Counted from the stretch's first letter, positions 1-8,554 are shown. The stretch is DNA of 37,822 nt from Rhizobium sp. Q54 (GCA_945907245.1 CAMDTB010000031.1:1-37822); one strand, 5' to 3'. Notes: a model not told the origin generated them from the sequence alone. Translations and numbers: made by a program.

Positions 1-1
1 G

Positions 2-178
2 GCTATCCCACGCAAGACCGACCTCGCAACCTTGCCAGACGAACGATTCAACGCCATCGTCAGCCTCTACAACAACACACCTCGAAAGTGCCTCGACTTC
101 AAAACCCCTGCAGAACTCTTCTGCAGCCAACTGTTGCACTTCAAATGTGAATCCATCTCCCGGCTTTCGCCGGGATGA
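2..178 (+). mobile_element. IS30-family transposase, C-terminal fragment cut by the window edge
   Basis: The open frame from base 2 to the TGA at 176-178 gives about 58 residues. They include the IS30-type integrase-core C-terminus: a YNNTPRKCLDFKTPAE segment close to the YN.TPRK.L...TP.E pattern of that family, followed by a short tail. The catalytic DDE residues would lie upstream, outside the window. The last 20 or so codons (QLLHFKCES...) probably read through the right inverted repeat of the element into flanking DNA, because the stop lies inside a palindromic repeat. That boundary is inferred, as the left end cannot be seen. The transposase faces the minus-strand oxidoreductase gene and ends 25 bases beyond that gene's stop codon. 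Confidence 0.8.
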
Positions 179-187
179 CAGGAATTT
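150..187. repeat. Small GC-rich palindromic repeat (REP-like)
   Basis: A perfect 6-bp stem (CCCGGC 159-164, GCCGGG 169-174) with a TTTC loop is followed by GATGACAGG. Read on the minus strand it encodes the VIPAKAG-type peptide that is familiar from dispersed intergenic palindromes in many Proteobacteria. The flanking transposase frame terminates inside it. It may be a REP-like unit that served as the landing site of the IS, or that acts as a transcript end for the genes converging here. Confidence 0.55.
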
Positions 188-202
188 TTTGAGATTGAGC
201 TG

Positions 203-1321
203 TTACTCGGCCGCGTACTGCACCGCCGGGCTGTATTGCACGCCGAGGTCGCCGCCCACATCGTAGGCCTTGAGGCGCGGCAGCACCTTCTCCGCGAACA
301 GGTCGTAGTTGGCCTGCGCCACGTCCTTCTCCATGCCGCCGAAGCAGAGCTGCACCAGCAGGCCGCCGGCCTGGGCCATGTCCACGTAGCGCAGCAGCGT
401 GTCGGCCACCTTGTCGGGCGTGCCCCAGGCCTGCAGGTCGGCGAGGATGTTGTTGAAGCCGTCGATGCCCAGCTTGCCGATCAGCCTGGCGAGGCCGGCA
501 TAGTACTCGTAGCCCTCGATCTCGGCGAAGCCCACATTGTCGAACTCGTAATGCTCGATGGTCGAGCGGGCGTAGCGCTGGATGTAGACCCGGCGCATGC
601 GCTCGGCCTCGGCCGGGTCCTCGCTGACACAGACGAACATGGCGAGCACCGGCTTGGGCGCCTCCTCGCCGTTCACTTCGAGGAACCGCTTCCGGTATCG
701 GTCCAGGTCGACGATCACCTTGTCCCACGGCTTCTGGGCGATGATCATGGCGCCCAACTCCAGCCGCGCGATCAGGTCGAGCGAATCCGGCGAGTTGGAC
801 GAGGCGAAGCGGCGGCCCCTGAAGCTGGCATAGGGACCGGGCCGGATGCGGGTGCGCGGCTGCTTGTACAGTTCGCCGTCATGCTCGATGACGCCGGTTT
901 CCAGCGCGGTGACGATGGCCTCGGTGTATTCGGTGAAGCGCTTGCGGGATTCCGCCATCTCCACCCGGAAGGCCTCGAACTCCACCCGGCCCAGGCCGCG
1001 CCCCAGCCCCAGGATCGCCCGGCCTTTCGACAAATGGTCGAGCAGGGTGAAGTTCTCGACCACGCGCACCGGATCGTGCCACGGCAGCACCGTCACCATG
1101 GTGCCCAGCCGGATCGTCGTCGTCTGGCCGGCGATCCACGACAGGAACTGCGGCACGTTGGGCGTCATCATGTAGTCGGTGAAGTGGTGCTCGGGCGTCC
1201 AGATGCTGTCGTAGCCCAGCGCCTCGGCCCGCGCCGCGAGACCCAGCTCGAACCCGTAGACCTCGGCGTCGGACATCTTGCCGTCCAGCGCCTGGAAGTT
1301 CATCCCGAGGCCCACATGCAT
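203..1321 (-). CDS. LLM class flavin-dependent oxidoreductase (luciferase-like monooxygenase)
   Basis: The 372-residue product belongs to the bacterial luciferase-like flavin monooxygenase superfamily, which uses reduced FMN/F420-type flavin and O2 to oxidise small organic substrates. It starts MHVGLGMNFQ and contains the family's TPEHHF stretch after the first strand-helix unit, then the LGTMVTVLPWHDPVRVVE segment typical of the TIM barrel, a GLGRG loop and a C-terminal PDKVAD segment. The start at 1321 is preceded by a clean AGGAG about 9 bases upstream. A longer frame to 1423 would overlap the upstream gene and lacks such a site. It is the last gene of a minus-strand run with an NTF2-like protein (12-base gap), an SDR and an exporter, so a role in a shared catabolic or tailoring pathway is likely. 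The substrate is unknown. Confidence 0.88.
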   Translation of the reverse strand: MHVGLGMNFQALDGKMSDAEVYGFELGLAARAEALGYDSIWTPEHHFTDYMMTPNVPQFLSWIAGQTTTIRLGTMVTVLPWHDPVRVVENFTLLDHLSKGRAILGLGRGLGRVEFEAFRVEMAESRKRFTEYTEAIVTALETGVIEHDGELYKQPRTRIRPGPYASFRGRRFASSNSPDSLDLIARLELGAMIIAQKPWDKVIVDLDRYRKRFLEVNGEEAPKPVLAMFVCVSEDPAEAERMRRVYIQRYARSTIEHYEFDNVGFAEIEGYEYYAGLARLIGKLGIDGFNNILADLQAWGTPDKVADTLLRYVDMAQAGGLLVQLCFGGMEKDVAQANYDLFAEKVLPRLKAYDVGGDLGVQYSPAVQYAAE

Positions 1322-1332
1322 GGAAAATGCTC

Positions 1333-1827
1333 CTACGCCTTGGGCGGGAACTCGCCCGGGAAATCGCCGGTGATGTGCTTCTCCGGCCAAAGGAATTGCA
1401 GGGTGGTGCGCGCGATGAGCCACTGGCCGTCGACCTTGCGGTATTCCTCGTCATAAAGGCCGAGCCAGATGAACGGGCTCTCGTCCTTGGGGCGGGTGGT
1501 CATCAGGTCGAGCAGGTAGCGACGGCCCACCGCCGTGTCCGGTCCGGTCATCTCGACCCAGTGATGGGAGTTGGCATGCAGGGCGCTGAACGAGCTGCCG
1601 CCATTGGCTTCCTTCACCTTGGCATAGTTTTCGCGAATCTCCTGCCGGCCATTCCAGGTGCCGTAGGGACCGAACTCGCACAACGCGTCCTCGGTGAAGA
1701 TATCCGCCAGCTTGTCGAGATAGGCGTGGTCCTGCAACTGCGAGTAGAGCAGGCCCAGCTTCTTGATGTCGTCGACATCGAGAAGCCTGCGCAGCCGCTT
1801 GATCTCGTCAGGTGTGAAATCGCTCAT
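1333..1827 (-). CDS. Nuclear transport factor 2 / SnoaL-like protein
   Basis: This 164-residue protein has the cone-shaped NTF2-like fold pattern: an N-terminal helix pair, then LADIFTEDALCEFGPYGTWNGRQEI, a mid-domain HANSHHWVEM strand and a C-terminal WLIARTTLQF strand. SnoaL-like members act as isomerases, dehydratases, cyclases or small hydroxylase subunits on polycyclic or aromatic intermediates, but many are uncharacterised. Twelve bases on each side separate it from the SDR upstream (stop at 1840) and the luciferase-like monooxygenase downstream, implying one transcript. The function is inferred from fold and context only. A second protein of the same kind lies at 7910-8431 next to a P450, which suggests that this locus handles related cyclic substrates. 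Confidence 0.82.
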   Translation of the reverse strand: MSDFTPDEIKRLRRLLDVDDIKKLGLLYSQLQDHAYLDKLADIFTEDALCEFGPYGTWNGRQEIRENYAKVKEANGGSSFSALHANSHHWVEMTGPDTAVGRRYLLDLMTTRPKDESPFIWLGLYDEEYRKVDGQWLIARTTLQFLWPEKHITGDFPGEFPPKA

Positions 1828-1839
1828 GAATCGTATCCT

Positions 1840-2739
1840 TCAGTCCAGGTCCATGCCGTCCATGCCGGCGTTCTTGCGAGCCTTTTCCATCAGTCGCGCG
1901 ACCACGGGGCCGAGCTGTGCCGGATCGGCGATGGGTTCGGTGATCGGGCCGCGGTGCCAGCCCTCGGCGATGGCGAGGATCCGGCCCGAGGCCTCGAACA
2001 TGCGGCCGGTGACGTCCTTTGATTCCGTGCTGGCCAGCCAGGTGACGATGGGCGCGATCCAGAACGGGTCGCCCTGCTTCTTTTCCTCCTCGGTGCGCTC
2101 GCGCAGGTTCTCGGTGAGGCGGGTCAGCGCGCCGGGGGCGATGCAGTTGACGGTGATGCCGTAGCGGCGCAACTCGCGGGCGGCGATGATGCTGAACGCC
2201 GCGATGCCCTGCTTGGCCGCGCCGTAGTTGGTCTGGCCGATATTGCCGTAGATGCCCGACACCGACGAGGTGTTGATGATCCGCGCGTCGACCGGTGCGC
2301 CGGTCTGCTTGACCACGTCGCGCCAGTGGGCGGCGGCGTGATGGGCCGGGCCGAAGGTGCCTTTCAGGTGCACCTTGATCACCGCGTCCCATTCCTCCTC
2401 GGTCATGTTGACCAGCATGCGGTCGCGCAGGATGCCGGCGTTGTTGATCACCACGTCCAGCTTGCCCCAGGTCTCGACCGCCTGGTCGATCATCCGTTTG
2501 GCGGCCTTGAAGTCCGAGACGTCGTCATAGTTGGCGACGGCGTCGCCGCCCGCAGACTTGACCTCGTCGACCACCGACTGGGCCGGCGTCTTGTCCGATC
2601 CGGTGCCGGCTTCGCTGCCGCCCAGGTCGTTGACCAGCACCTTGGCGCCGTGCGCGCTCAACAGCTTGGCATATTCGCGGCCGATGCCGCGTCCCGCGCC
2701 CGTGACGATACAGACGCGCCCCTCGCAGAGCCTGCTCAT
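1840..2739 (-). CDS. SDR family NAD(P)-dependent oxidoreductase
   Basis: This is a 299-residue classical short-chain dehydrogenase. The Rossmann motif TGAGRGIG is at residues 13-20, VNDLGG follows beta-2, NNAG is at 99-102, the catalytic Ser lies in TSSVSG (about 158-161), and the active-site YGAAK gives Tyr172 and Lys176. The VNDLGG region and insertion pattern resemble the dehydrogenase domain of peroxisomal-type multifunctional enzyme 2 (HSD17B4-like), so a 3-hydroxyacyl-CoA or hydroxysteroid substrate is possible but not shown. The start at 2739 has GGGAGGAAAC directly upstream. Longer frames exist but include an uninformative leader. It lies between the HpnN-like exporter (78-base gap) and an NTF2-like gene (12-base gap), all on the minus strand. 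Confidence 0.88.
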   Translation of the reverse strand: MSRLCEGRVCIVTGAGRGIGREYAKLLSAHGAKVLVNDLGGSEAGTGSDKTPAQSVVDEVKSAGGDAVANYDDVSDFKAAKRMIDQAVETWGKLDVVINNAGILRDRMLVNMTEEEWDAVIKVHLKGTFGPAHHAAAHWRDVVKQTGAPVDARIINTSSVSGIYGNIGQTNYGAAKQGIAAFSIIAARELRRYGITVNCIAPGALTRLTENLRERTEEEKKQGDPFWIAPIVTWLASTESKDVTGRMFEASGRILAIAEGWHRGPITEPIADPAQLGPVVARLMEKARKNAGMDGMDLD

Positions 2740-2817
2740 GTTTCCTCCCATCCGTCCCCAAGACGAGGCCGCATGATGGCGCGGTTCCGCGCGGCAGCAC
2801 AACCCCCCGCGGATGGG

Positions 2818-5415
2818 TCAGGTTGCCTTCTTCTTGTCGCGCGGCGGGCCCAGCAGCGCCGGCTCGAAGATCAGGGCGCAGATCAGGGTCCAGATCAGCG
2901 AGATCACCAGCACCTTGCCCATGCTTGCGGTGCCGGGATGGTCCGACATCCACAGGCTGCCGAACGCCGCGCCGGTCGCCAGCGCGCTGAACAGAACGGC
3001 GCGGGCGAGACTCGACTGAAGCAGGTCCTTCTCGCCCGAGCGCCACGCCATGACGAAGTAGATGTGGAATGCCACGCCGACGCCGAACAGCAGCGGAAAG
3101 GCGATGATGTTGGCGAAGTTGATCGGCAGCTGGATCAGCACGCAGGTGCCCAGCGTCAGGAAGCCCGACAGCACGATGGGCGCCAGCGTCGCGGCCACTT
3201 CGGTCACGCTGCGCAGCACCACGAGCAGCAGGATGGTGATGGCGACCAGCGCCAGGATGCCGGCCTGGATGAACGCGCCTGAGATGGTGGCGCCCGCCTC
3301 GGTCACCGAGATCGGCAGGCCGGACGCATGTGTCGCGATGGCCTGGACGGCGTCGACGAAGCGTTTGAGGGTGGCGTTGTCGTTGCTGTCGCCCTCGGGG
3401 AAGGTCTGGATGCGGGCGCGGCCGTCCTCGTTCACCCAGTCGCGCACCAGGTCGGGCGGCAAATCGGCCATGGTGATCGGCTGGGCCATCAGCGCCGCGC
3501 GGGTCTGGCCCAGCATGACGTGAAGCGGATCGATCAGCGCCATCTGCGCCTGCGCCCGCGTCTCGGGCGGACCGGCGGCGAGCGCGTCGAGCGCACCCGC
3601 AAGGCGCAGCGCCGCGGCCGCGTCGTCACGGCCGGTGGCGGCATCGCGCAGGTACTTCGCGGTCGCCGTGAGGCTGGCGACGGTCTCGGCATCGGTCGGC
3701 GGCGGCGCGGCGTCGATGGGATTGAGCGTCGGATCGAGCAGGCTGGCTGTGTCGCCGATCAGCGCCAGCTTGGCGTCCTGGTCCTTCGGCACGAAGCTCG
3801 AAATGGTGACTGCCTGCGACACCTCGGGCAGCGCCGCGAGCTTCTTCGCCATGGCGGCGGCCTCGTCGGTGCTGGGCATCAGCACGTCGATGGTGTTCAG
3901 CGTCCGGCTCGGGTCGCTCATCAGGTCGCGCAGGGTGGCGACCGACTCGCTTTCCTGGTCGCGCAGGTGCAGCGGGTTGAAGTCGAACTTCACCAGCGGC
4001 AGTCCGGCGATGCTGGCGATCATCAGCCCGGCGAAGATCCACAGTACCAGCTTGCGCCGGCGCAGCAGGAATGAGTCGACCGGCGCCAGCGCCTTGTTGC
4101 CGACTTCCAGCGATTGCTGCGGCGACCGCAGCAACAGCAGTAGCGATGGCAGCAGCGTGACGTTGAAGGCAAGCGCGATGGCCATGCCGATGGCGGCGAT
4201 GATGCCCAGCTCGGAAATGCCCACATAGGACGTGGGCAGGAAGGCCAGAAAACCCAGGCAGATGCCGGCGGCTGCGAGGGTGAGCGCGCCGCCCAGCGCC
4301 TCGGCCGCGCGCCGCAGCGCCAGCCTCGGGTCGCTCTCGGTCAGCCGCTCCTGCCGGAACCGGACGCTGAGCTGGATGCCGAAATCGATGCCCAGGCCGA
4401 CGAACAGCGGGATAAAGGCGACCGAGATCAGGTTGAACCGTCCGACGGCCGCCAGGCCCAGCGCCATGGTGATCAGCAGGCCGACCAGCGTGGTGACCAT
4501 GATCGCCGCGACGATGCGGACGGACCGCGTGGCGAACCACAGCATCAGCAGCATGCAGCCGATGATGGCGAGGCTCACCAGCCAGATGTTGTGGGCCAGC
4601 GAGGCGAACTCCTCGTCGGTCATCGGCACCTGCCCGGTCAGCCGGACGGTGACGCCGTGATCGGCGTCGAGGTTCAGGTCCTGCGCTGCCGCGCGGATGG
4701 CGTCGGTGGCTTTCAGCCCTGGCTTCAGCGACTGGTAGTCCAGCTGCGGCTTGACCAGGATGAAGCGGCGCAGCGGCGCCTGCAGGCGTGAGCCGCCGCC
4801 CTCTCCAAGGATCGCCTGCCATGAGAAGAAGGCCGGCTGGCCTCCGTTCACCGCCTCCAGCGTGTCGGCCAGCGACGTCAGCGGCCTGTCGATCTGGGCG
4901 AAGCTCGTCTCGCCGCTCCGGATGCCCAGCAGCGTCGTGTTGAACACGTCCATGACGCCGCGCAGGCTGGGATCGTAGGCAAGCGTGCCCAGGAAGGGCT
5001 GGGCGGCGACCATGGCGTCGGTTGCCTTCTGCACATCCTCGACCGACCCGTAGAGCAGCGCGGCTCGGGAGAAGAATTCGCCGCCATCCGGCCGGCGCAC
5101 GCCCAGGAAATCGGTCGTGTTGCCCTGCAGCTTTTCAGCAAGGCGAGCGGCGGCGCTTTCGGCCAGTTCCGGTGTCCTGGCGTCGATAACCACCACGATC
5201 AGGTCGGCGACCTGCGGGAATGCCGCGCGCATCTCGTTGTTGCGCACGATGTAGTTTACGTCCGAGGCGATGAGTTCCTCGGTCTTGGTGCTCATCCGGA
5301 AGTGGCCGAAAACGTACCACGCCGACAGGCCGCACAGCAGCACGGCGGCGAGGGCGACGAGAACGGGATGGCGACAGCTGAACGCAACGGCGCTCGGTAC
5401 GGGCGATAGCCTCAA
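2818..5415 (-). CDS. hpnN: MMPL/RND family exporter, HpnN-like (hopanoid transporter family)
   Basis: The product of 865 residues is close to the normal length of HpnN. It has one N-terminal membrane helix (about 15-35), a large periplasmic loop containing ADLIVVVIDARTPE, a first helix bundle with the GLGIDFGIQL motif near residue 342, a second periplasmic loop, and a second bundle with GVGVAFHIYF near 781 and SDHPGTASMGK after it. The last two are close to the sequence I know from HpnN proteins, which move hopanoids from the inner to the outer membrane. No hopanoid synthesis gene is visible in the window, so a related lipid could be the cargo. The start is TTG at 5415 with GGAG 11 bases upstream. 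The next Met (residue 42) would remove the first membrane helix, so TTG is preferred. It is probably the first gene of a run continuing into the SDR, NTF2-like and monooxygenase genes. Confidence 0.85.
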   Translation of the reverse strand: MRLSPVPSAVAFSCRHPVLVALAAVLLCGLSAWYVFGHFRMSTKTEELIASDVNYIVRNNEMRAAFPQVADLIVVVIDARTPELAESAAARLAEKLQGNTTDFLGVRRPDGGEFFSRAALLYGSVEDVQKATDAMVAAQPFLGTLAYDPSLRGVMDVFNTTLLGIRSGETSFAQIDRPLTSLADTLEAVNGGQPAFFSWQAILGEGGGSRLQAPLRRFILVKPQLDYQSLKPGLKATDAIRAAAQDLNLDADHGVTVRLTGQVPMTDEEFASLAHNIWLVSLAIIGCMLLMLWFATRSVRIVAAIMVTTLVGLLITMALGLAAVGRFNLISVAFIPLFVGLGIDFGIQLSVRFRQERLTESDPRLALRRAAEALGGALTLAAAGICLGFLAFLPTSYVGISELGIIAAIGMAIALAFNVTLLPSLLLLLRSPQQSLEVGNKALAPVDSFLLRRRKLVLWIFAGLMIASIAGLPLVKFDFNPLHLRDQESESVATLRDLMSDPSRTLNTIDVLMPSTDEAAAMAKKLAALPEVSQAVTISSFVPKDQDAKLALIGDTASLLDPTLNPIDAAPPPTDAETVASLTATAKYLRDAATGRDDAAAALRLAGALDALAAGPPETRAQAQMALIDPLHVMLGQTRAALMAQPITMADLPPDLVRDWVNEDGRARIQTFPEGDSNDNATLKRFVDAVQAIATHASGLPISVTEAGATISGAFIQAGILALVAITILLLVVLRSVTEVAATLAPIVLSGFLTLGTCVLIQLPINFANIIAFPLLFGVGVAFHIYFVMAWRSGEKDLLQSSLARAVLFSALATGAAFGSLWMSDHPGTASMGKVLVISLIWTLICALIFEPALLGPPRDKKKAT

Positions 5416-5439
5416 CGGCCTGTTACTCCGATGGCTTGC

Positions 5440-5475
5440 GGTTCGGTGGACTGTATATAACGGTCCGCGCGCCCG
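5440..5475 (-). promoter_or_regulatory. Possible promoter of the hpnN-like transcript
   Basis: An isolated AT-rich patch, reading TTATATACA on the minus strand (about 5453-5461), sits roughly 40 bases upstream of the TTG start in otherwise GC-rich DNA. It would serve as a -10 element. No convincing -35 hexamer accompanies it, so the call rests on composition and position. Confidence 0.3.
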
Positions 5476-5493
5476 CGAACCACGGGAACGTTC

Positions 5494-7188
5494 TCAGATC
5501 GGTACGCCGTGATCTGGCGCGCCCTGGAGGCTGCCGGCGACGACCACCCGGTCGCGGCCATGCTGCTTGGCCTGGTACATGGCCTTGTCGGCCTGGCGCA
5601 GGACCGCGTCGGGCGAGCTGCCGTGTTTGGGGTAGACGGCGACGCCGATCGACATGGTGATCGGCGAGATCATTTTGCCATGGAACGGCACCTCGAGCTG
5701 GGCGAGCGTCCGCCTCAGCTCGTCGGCGCGCTCGCGGGTCTGCTCCAGCGAGGCGCCGGGCAGCACCAGCACGAACTCCTCGCCGCCGTGACGGCAGGCG
5801 ATGTCACCCTTGCGAACGTTGCTGACCAGCACCTGCGCCACAGCGCGCAGCGCGGCGTCGCCGCCGTCATGGCCGTGGGTGTCGTTCAGCCGCTTGAAAT
5901 GGTCCAGGTCGCCGACGATGATGCCGACACCTTCATCGGTGCGCGATGCACGGCCGAATTCCAGCACCAGCGCCTCTTCCAGATAGCGCCGGTTGAACAG
6001 CCCGGTCAGCGGATCGCGCAGCGACATCACCCTCAGTGCCTCGCGCAGCCGGTAGTTGGCGAGCGCCAGTCCCAGGTTGCCGGCGAAGGCGTTGAGAGCC
6101 TCGTCCTGCCCGGCGGCGTCGGCGTCGGCCTCGATATACAGCAGGCCGACGATGCCGCCGCGCCCCAGCAGCGGATAGCAGGCATAGCCGCCCGAGAACG
6201 CGGCATGCACATGCTGGCAGCGCACCTCGCGTCCGTCCGCCGGTACGAAGTGGGTCTGGCTGCGCCGCAGGGCCCAGCAATTGTCGGGTGGGAAGTCCAT
6301 CTCCGAGCCTGTGGCATCACCCCAGCTGGCGATGGCGGTCAGCAGGTTCTGCGAATTGTTCATCAGAAACAGGGTTCCCGGCCGGCCGGGGATGATCTGC
6401 GGCGCATAACCGGCGATGATCTCGGTCAACTCCTGGTCGGTGGTCGCCTCCTGCAGGCGCTGCACCATGCCGTTGATCAGGTGGACCGAACGGGTCTGGT
6501 CCTCGAGCGCGGCGGTGATGTCCTGCAGGGCGGTTTCCCTGTCGCGGCTGGTCGTGACCTCGCTCTCCAGTGTCTCCGTGGCGTGCTGCAGCCTGTCGAT
6601 CAACTGTTCGCGTTCGATCTGCAGCCGCGTGGTGCTCTCGATCCAACGGTGCATATTGCGCCCTGCGACAGCGAGCACTGCAGAGAACGCCAGTATCAGC
6701 AGCGCCATCTCGACCGATCGCGAGTCGCCAAGGATGAACAATGCCATGGCCATGGGCATGATCGCGGGTAGCGCGAAGCCTTAGAACGCCGGCATGTACG
6801 TGGCGTTGCTCGCCACGGCGCCCGCCGTCATGCCTCCTATCACGAACGCCACGAAAACGTGGTAGCCGGGGTCGTCGGTGACGAATACCACCGATGCCGC
6901 AAGCCCCCATAGAATGCCCGTTGCCACCGCACCGCCGACGAAGCGATGGCGCCATAGATCGGTGGCGACGGTCTGGTCTGTCTTGGTATAGCGTCGCCAA
7001 AGGTGCAGCCGCCAGACTGCGGCGATGATGAACGCAGCGACCCAGCCAATCAGAACCAGCGATGGAAAGACTCGGGACAAGGCGGCGGCGGTGATCCCCG
7101 CCGCGACCACGTTGAGAACCGGAATGGCAGGAGTACGGTAGATCATCCGCGTCTGCTCGATCCTGACCCGGCCATCGAGCTGCAGCAT
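5494..7188 (-). pseudogene. Membrane diguanylate cyclase (6-helix sensor + GGDEF) interrupted by an in-frame TAA
   Basis: Two open frames on the minus strand, 6781-7188 and 5494-6759, are in the same reading frame and separated only by TAA (6781-6783) and seven sense codons. Read through, they give one 564-codon protein: membrane helices from about residue 25 (IPVLNVVAAG...), the stop at codon 136 directly after NATYMPAF between helices 4 and 5, two more helices (GFALPAIMP..., MALLILAFSAVL), a coiled linker, a GAF-like region (about 230-390) and a GGDEF domain with HGGEEF at 467-472 and an RKGD inhibitory site five residues before GGEEF. The position of the stop normally holds an aromatic residue, so a Tyr codon to TAA change is the simplest history. 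Downstream reinitiation at clustered ATGs (6759, 6753, 6747) could still make a GGDEF protein with two helices. ATG 7188 is chosen; TTG 7206 is an alternative. It could also be a sequencing error. Confidence 0.8.
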
Positions 7189-7354
7189 CGCTTCGTCTAG
7201 CACCAAATCCCCATGCCCTACTGCGCGTCTATCAACTCATGATTGTAGCAGATATTCGAAGAATGGGGAGATTGCGCGCACCGCTACTGTTCAGGTGCCC
7301 GGTGGCTCTTTACAGTGCGTTTTGAATCATCCGTCGGAAATGGGGAGACGCACG

Positions 7355-7906
7355 ATGAAACCGATCCTGAACGCCGCCAAGATCATCCAGAACTGCTATA
7401 TCGTCCGCGATCTGGAAGCCGCCTGCAAGCGGCTGAACCAGATGTACGGCATCGGCCCGTTCATGGGCGGACAGGCGGGCTCGCTGACCGAGCACACCTA
7501 TCGCGGCCGGCCGGAGGAGCCGATCGGCATCAAGGGCGTGTTCGTCCAGTCGGGCGATCTCAACATCGAGCTGGTCGAGCTCACCTCGAAGACGCCCAGC
7601 GCGTTCCACGACATGTTCCCGAACGGCGAGGAAGGCTTCCACCACGTCGCCTGCTTCACCGACGATTACGAGAAGGAGCGCGATGCCTTCGTCGCCGCCG
7701 GCTATCCGTTGGCGAGCGAGTTCATCGCCGTTGGCAAGAAGTTCTGCTACATCGACGCCCGCAACCCGCTGGGCCATATGATCGAGCTGTACCCGCAGCA
7801 CAAGACGGTGCGCGCCATGTACCAGAAGACCAGGGACATGGCCGCCAATTGGGACGGCAAGGAACTGATCATCCCGTGGGACCTGACCGGCTACGACGTC
7901 GAGTAG
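7355..7906 (+). CDS. VOC family protein (glyoxalase / epimerase-like)
   Basis: The 183-residue protein has the vicinal-oxygen-chelate fold. The first half-domain opens with ...QNCYIVRDLEAACKRL and carries NIELVEL; the second contains GFHHVACFTDDYEKE and ends in GHMIELYP. The His of GFHHVA and the Glu of MIELYP are typical metal-ligand positions, and the arrangement resembles methylmalonyl-CoA epimerase-like glyoxalase proteins found near polycyclic catabolic genes. The ATG at 7355 is preceded by GGGGAG at a good distance. An ATG at 7340 is possible but has no clear site. The gene diverges from the broken GGDEF gene and converges with an NTF2-like gene, with only three bases between the two stop codons. 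The substrate cannot be assigned. Confidence 0.85.
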   Translation: MKPILNAAKIIQNCYIVRDLEAACKRLNQMYGIGPFMGGQAGSLTEHTYRGRPEEPIGIKGVFVQSGDLNIELVELTSKTPSAFHDMFPNGEEGFHHVACFTDDYEKERDAFVAAGYPLASEFIAVGKKFCYIDARNPLGHMIELYPQHKTVRAMYQKTRDMAANWDGKELIIPWDLTGYDVE

Positions 7907-7909
7907 GGT

Positions 7910-8431
7910 CTAGAGTTCGTCGGCCACGACCAGGCCGGTGGCGGCGAACTTGCTCGGCTCGACCGAGTAGGCCTCGGTGTCCTCCACCATCGGCCGAATG
8001 GTCTCGAAGTACCAGCGCCCGTCGCGGTAGACGAAGTCGTCCTGGTAGTAGCCGAGGATCCGGAAGAACTGCACGCCGCCGTCCGGCGTGTTGCCCGCAT
8101 AGACCATCATCATCCGCCAGTAGCCCGTGGCCCGGTCGCCGGTCACGGTGATGTTGGGGTTGGTCACCATGTGCTGGGAATTACGGATTCGGCCTGAATT
8201 GGCCAGGCCGTCGAAGAACACCCGGCGCTCGGCGTGTCCCTTGGCGTCGACCTGCATGGCGTCGCACTTCCAGCGGCCTTCCGGCACGAAGATCGCCTCC
8301 AGCGAGTCGGCGTTGTGGTTGTCGTCGCAACCGGCGCAGTAGCGCGACTTCAGGTTCATGATCTCGGTGACGGCCTCCACCCGGTGAAGCCGTTCCAGGA
8401 GTGCGTTCACGTCCAGCGTTTCGATGTTCAT
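7910..8431 (-). CDS. NTF2 / SnoaL-like protein (second copy of the fold)
   Basis: This 173-residue protein begins MNIETLDVNALLERLHRVEAV and follows the SnoaL_4-type pattern: helix with NLKSRYCAGCDDN, a strand with GRWKCDAM, a mid-domain SQHMVTNPNITVTGDRATGYW and a C-terminal DDFVYRDGRWYFETI. The final segment is characteristic of NTF2-like enzymes and dioxygenase small-subunit-like proteins. The start at 8431 is preceded by GGGGAACCCAC, which decides against longer frames. It lies downstream of the P450-ferredoxin pair on the same strand, separated by 123 bases that include a strong hairpin, so it may be transcribed from a separate promoter or by read-through. It shares little obvious sequence with the other NTF2-like protein at 1333-1827 beyond the fold. 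Confidence 0.82.
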   Translation of the reverse strand: MNIETLDVNALLERLHRVEAVTEIMNLKSRYCAGCDDNHNADSLEAIFVPEGRWKCDAMQVDAKGHAERRVFFDGLANSGRIRNSQHMVTNPNITVTGDRATGYWRMMMVYAGNTPDGGVQFFRILGYYQDDFVYRDGRWYFETIRPMVEDTEAYSVEPSKFAATGLVVADEL

Positions 8432-8500
8432 GTGGGTTCCCCGCTTGTTCGTGCGCAAGCGTGGGTCGCAACGGGGCGGCGAGTCAACTGGCAGGCCGCG

Positions 8501-8545
8501 GCGAACCATACGCCGTACACGGGGAGTTGCCGGCGTACGGTTCGC
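8501..8545 (-). terminator. Long hairpin after the P450-ferredoxin operon
   Basis: Arms of 15 bases (8501-8515 and 8531-8545) are complementary except at one position, which becomes a G-U pair in minus-strand RNA. The loop is 15 bases. It begins 9 bases past the ferredoxin stop codon. No U-tract follows, so it is more likely a 3' stabiliser or a factor-assisted end than a classical intrinsic terminator. Confidence 0.55.
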
Positions 8546-8554
8546 GCAGTGCCC

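Noticed and set aside
236-1456. Long plus-strand open frame of 406 codons opposite the luciferase-like monooxygenase gene
   Set aside because: It is antisense to a well-supported gene, its protein is low-complexity His/Arg/Gln-rich, and no ribosome-binding site or family motif is present. Long antisense frames are expected at this GC content.
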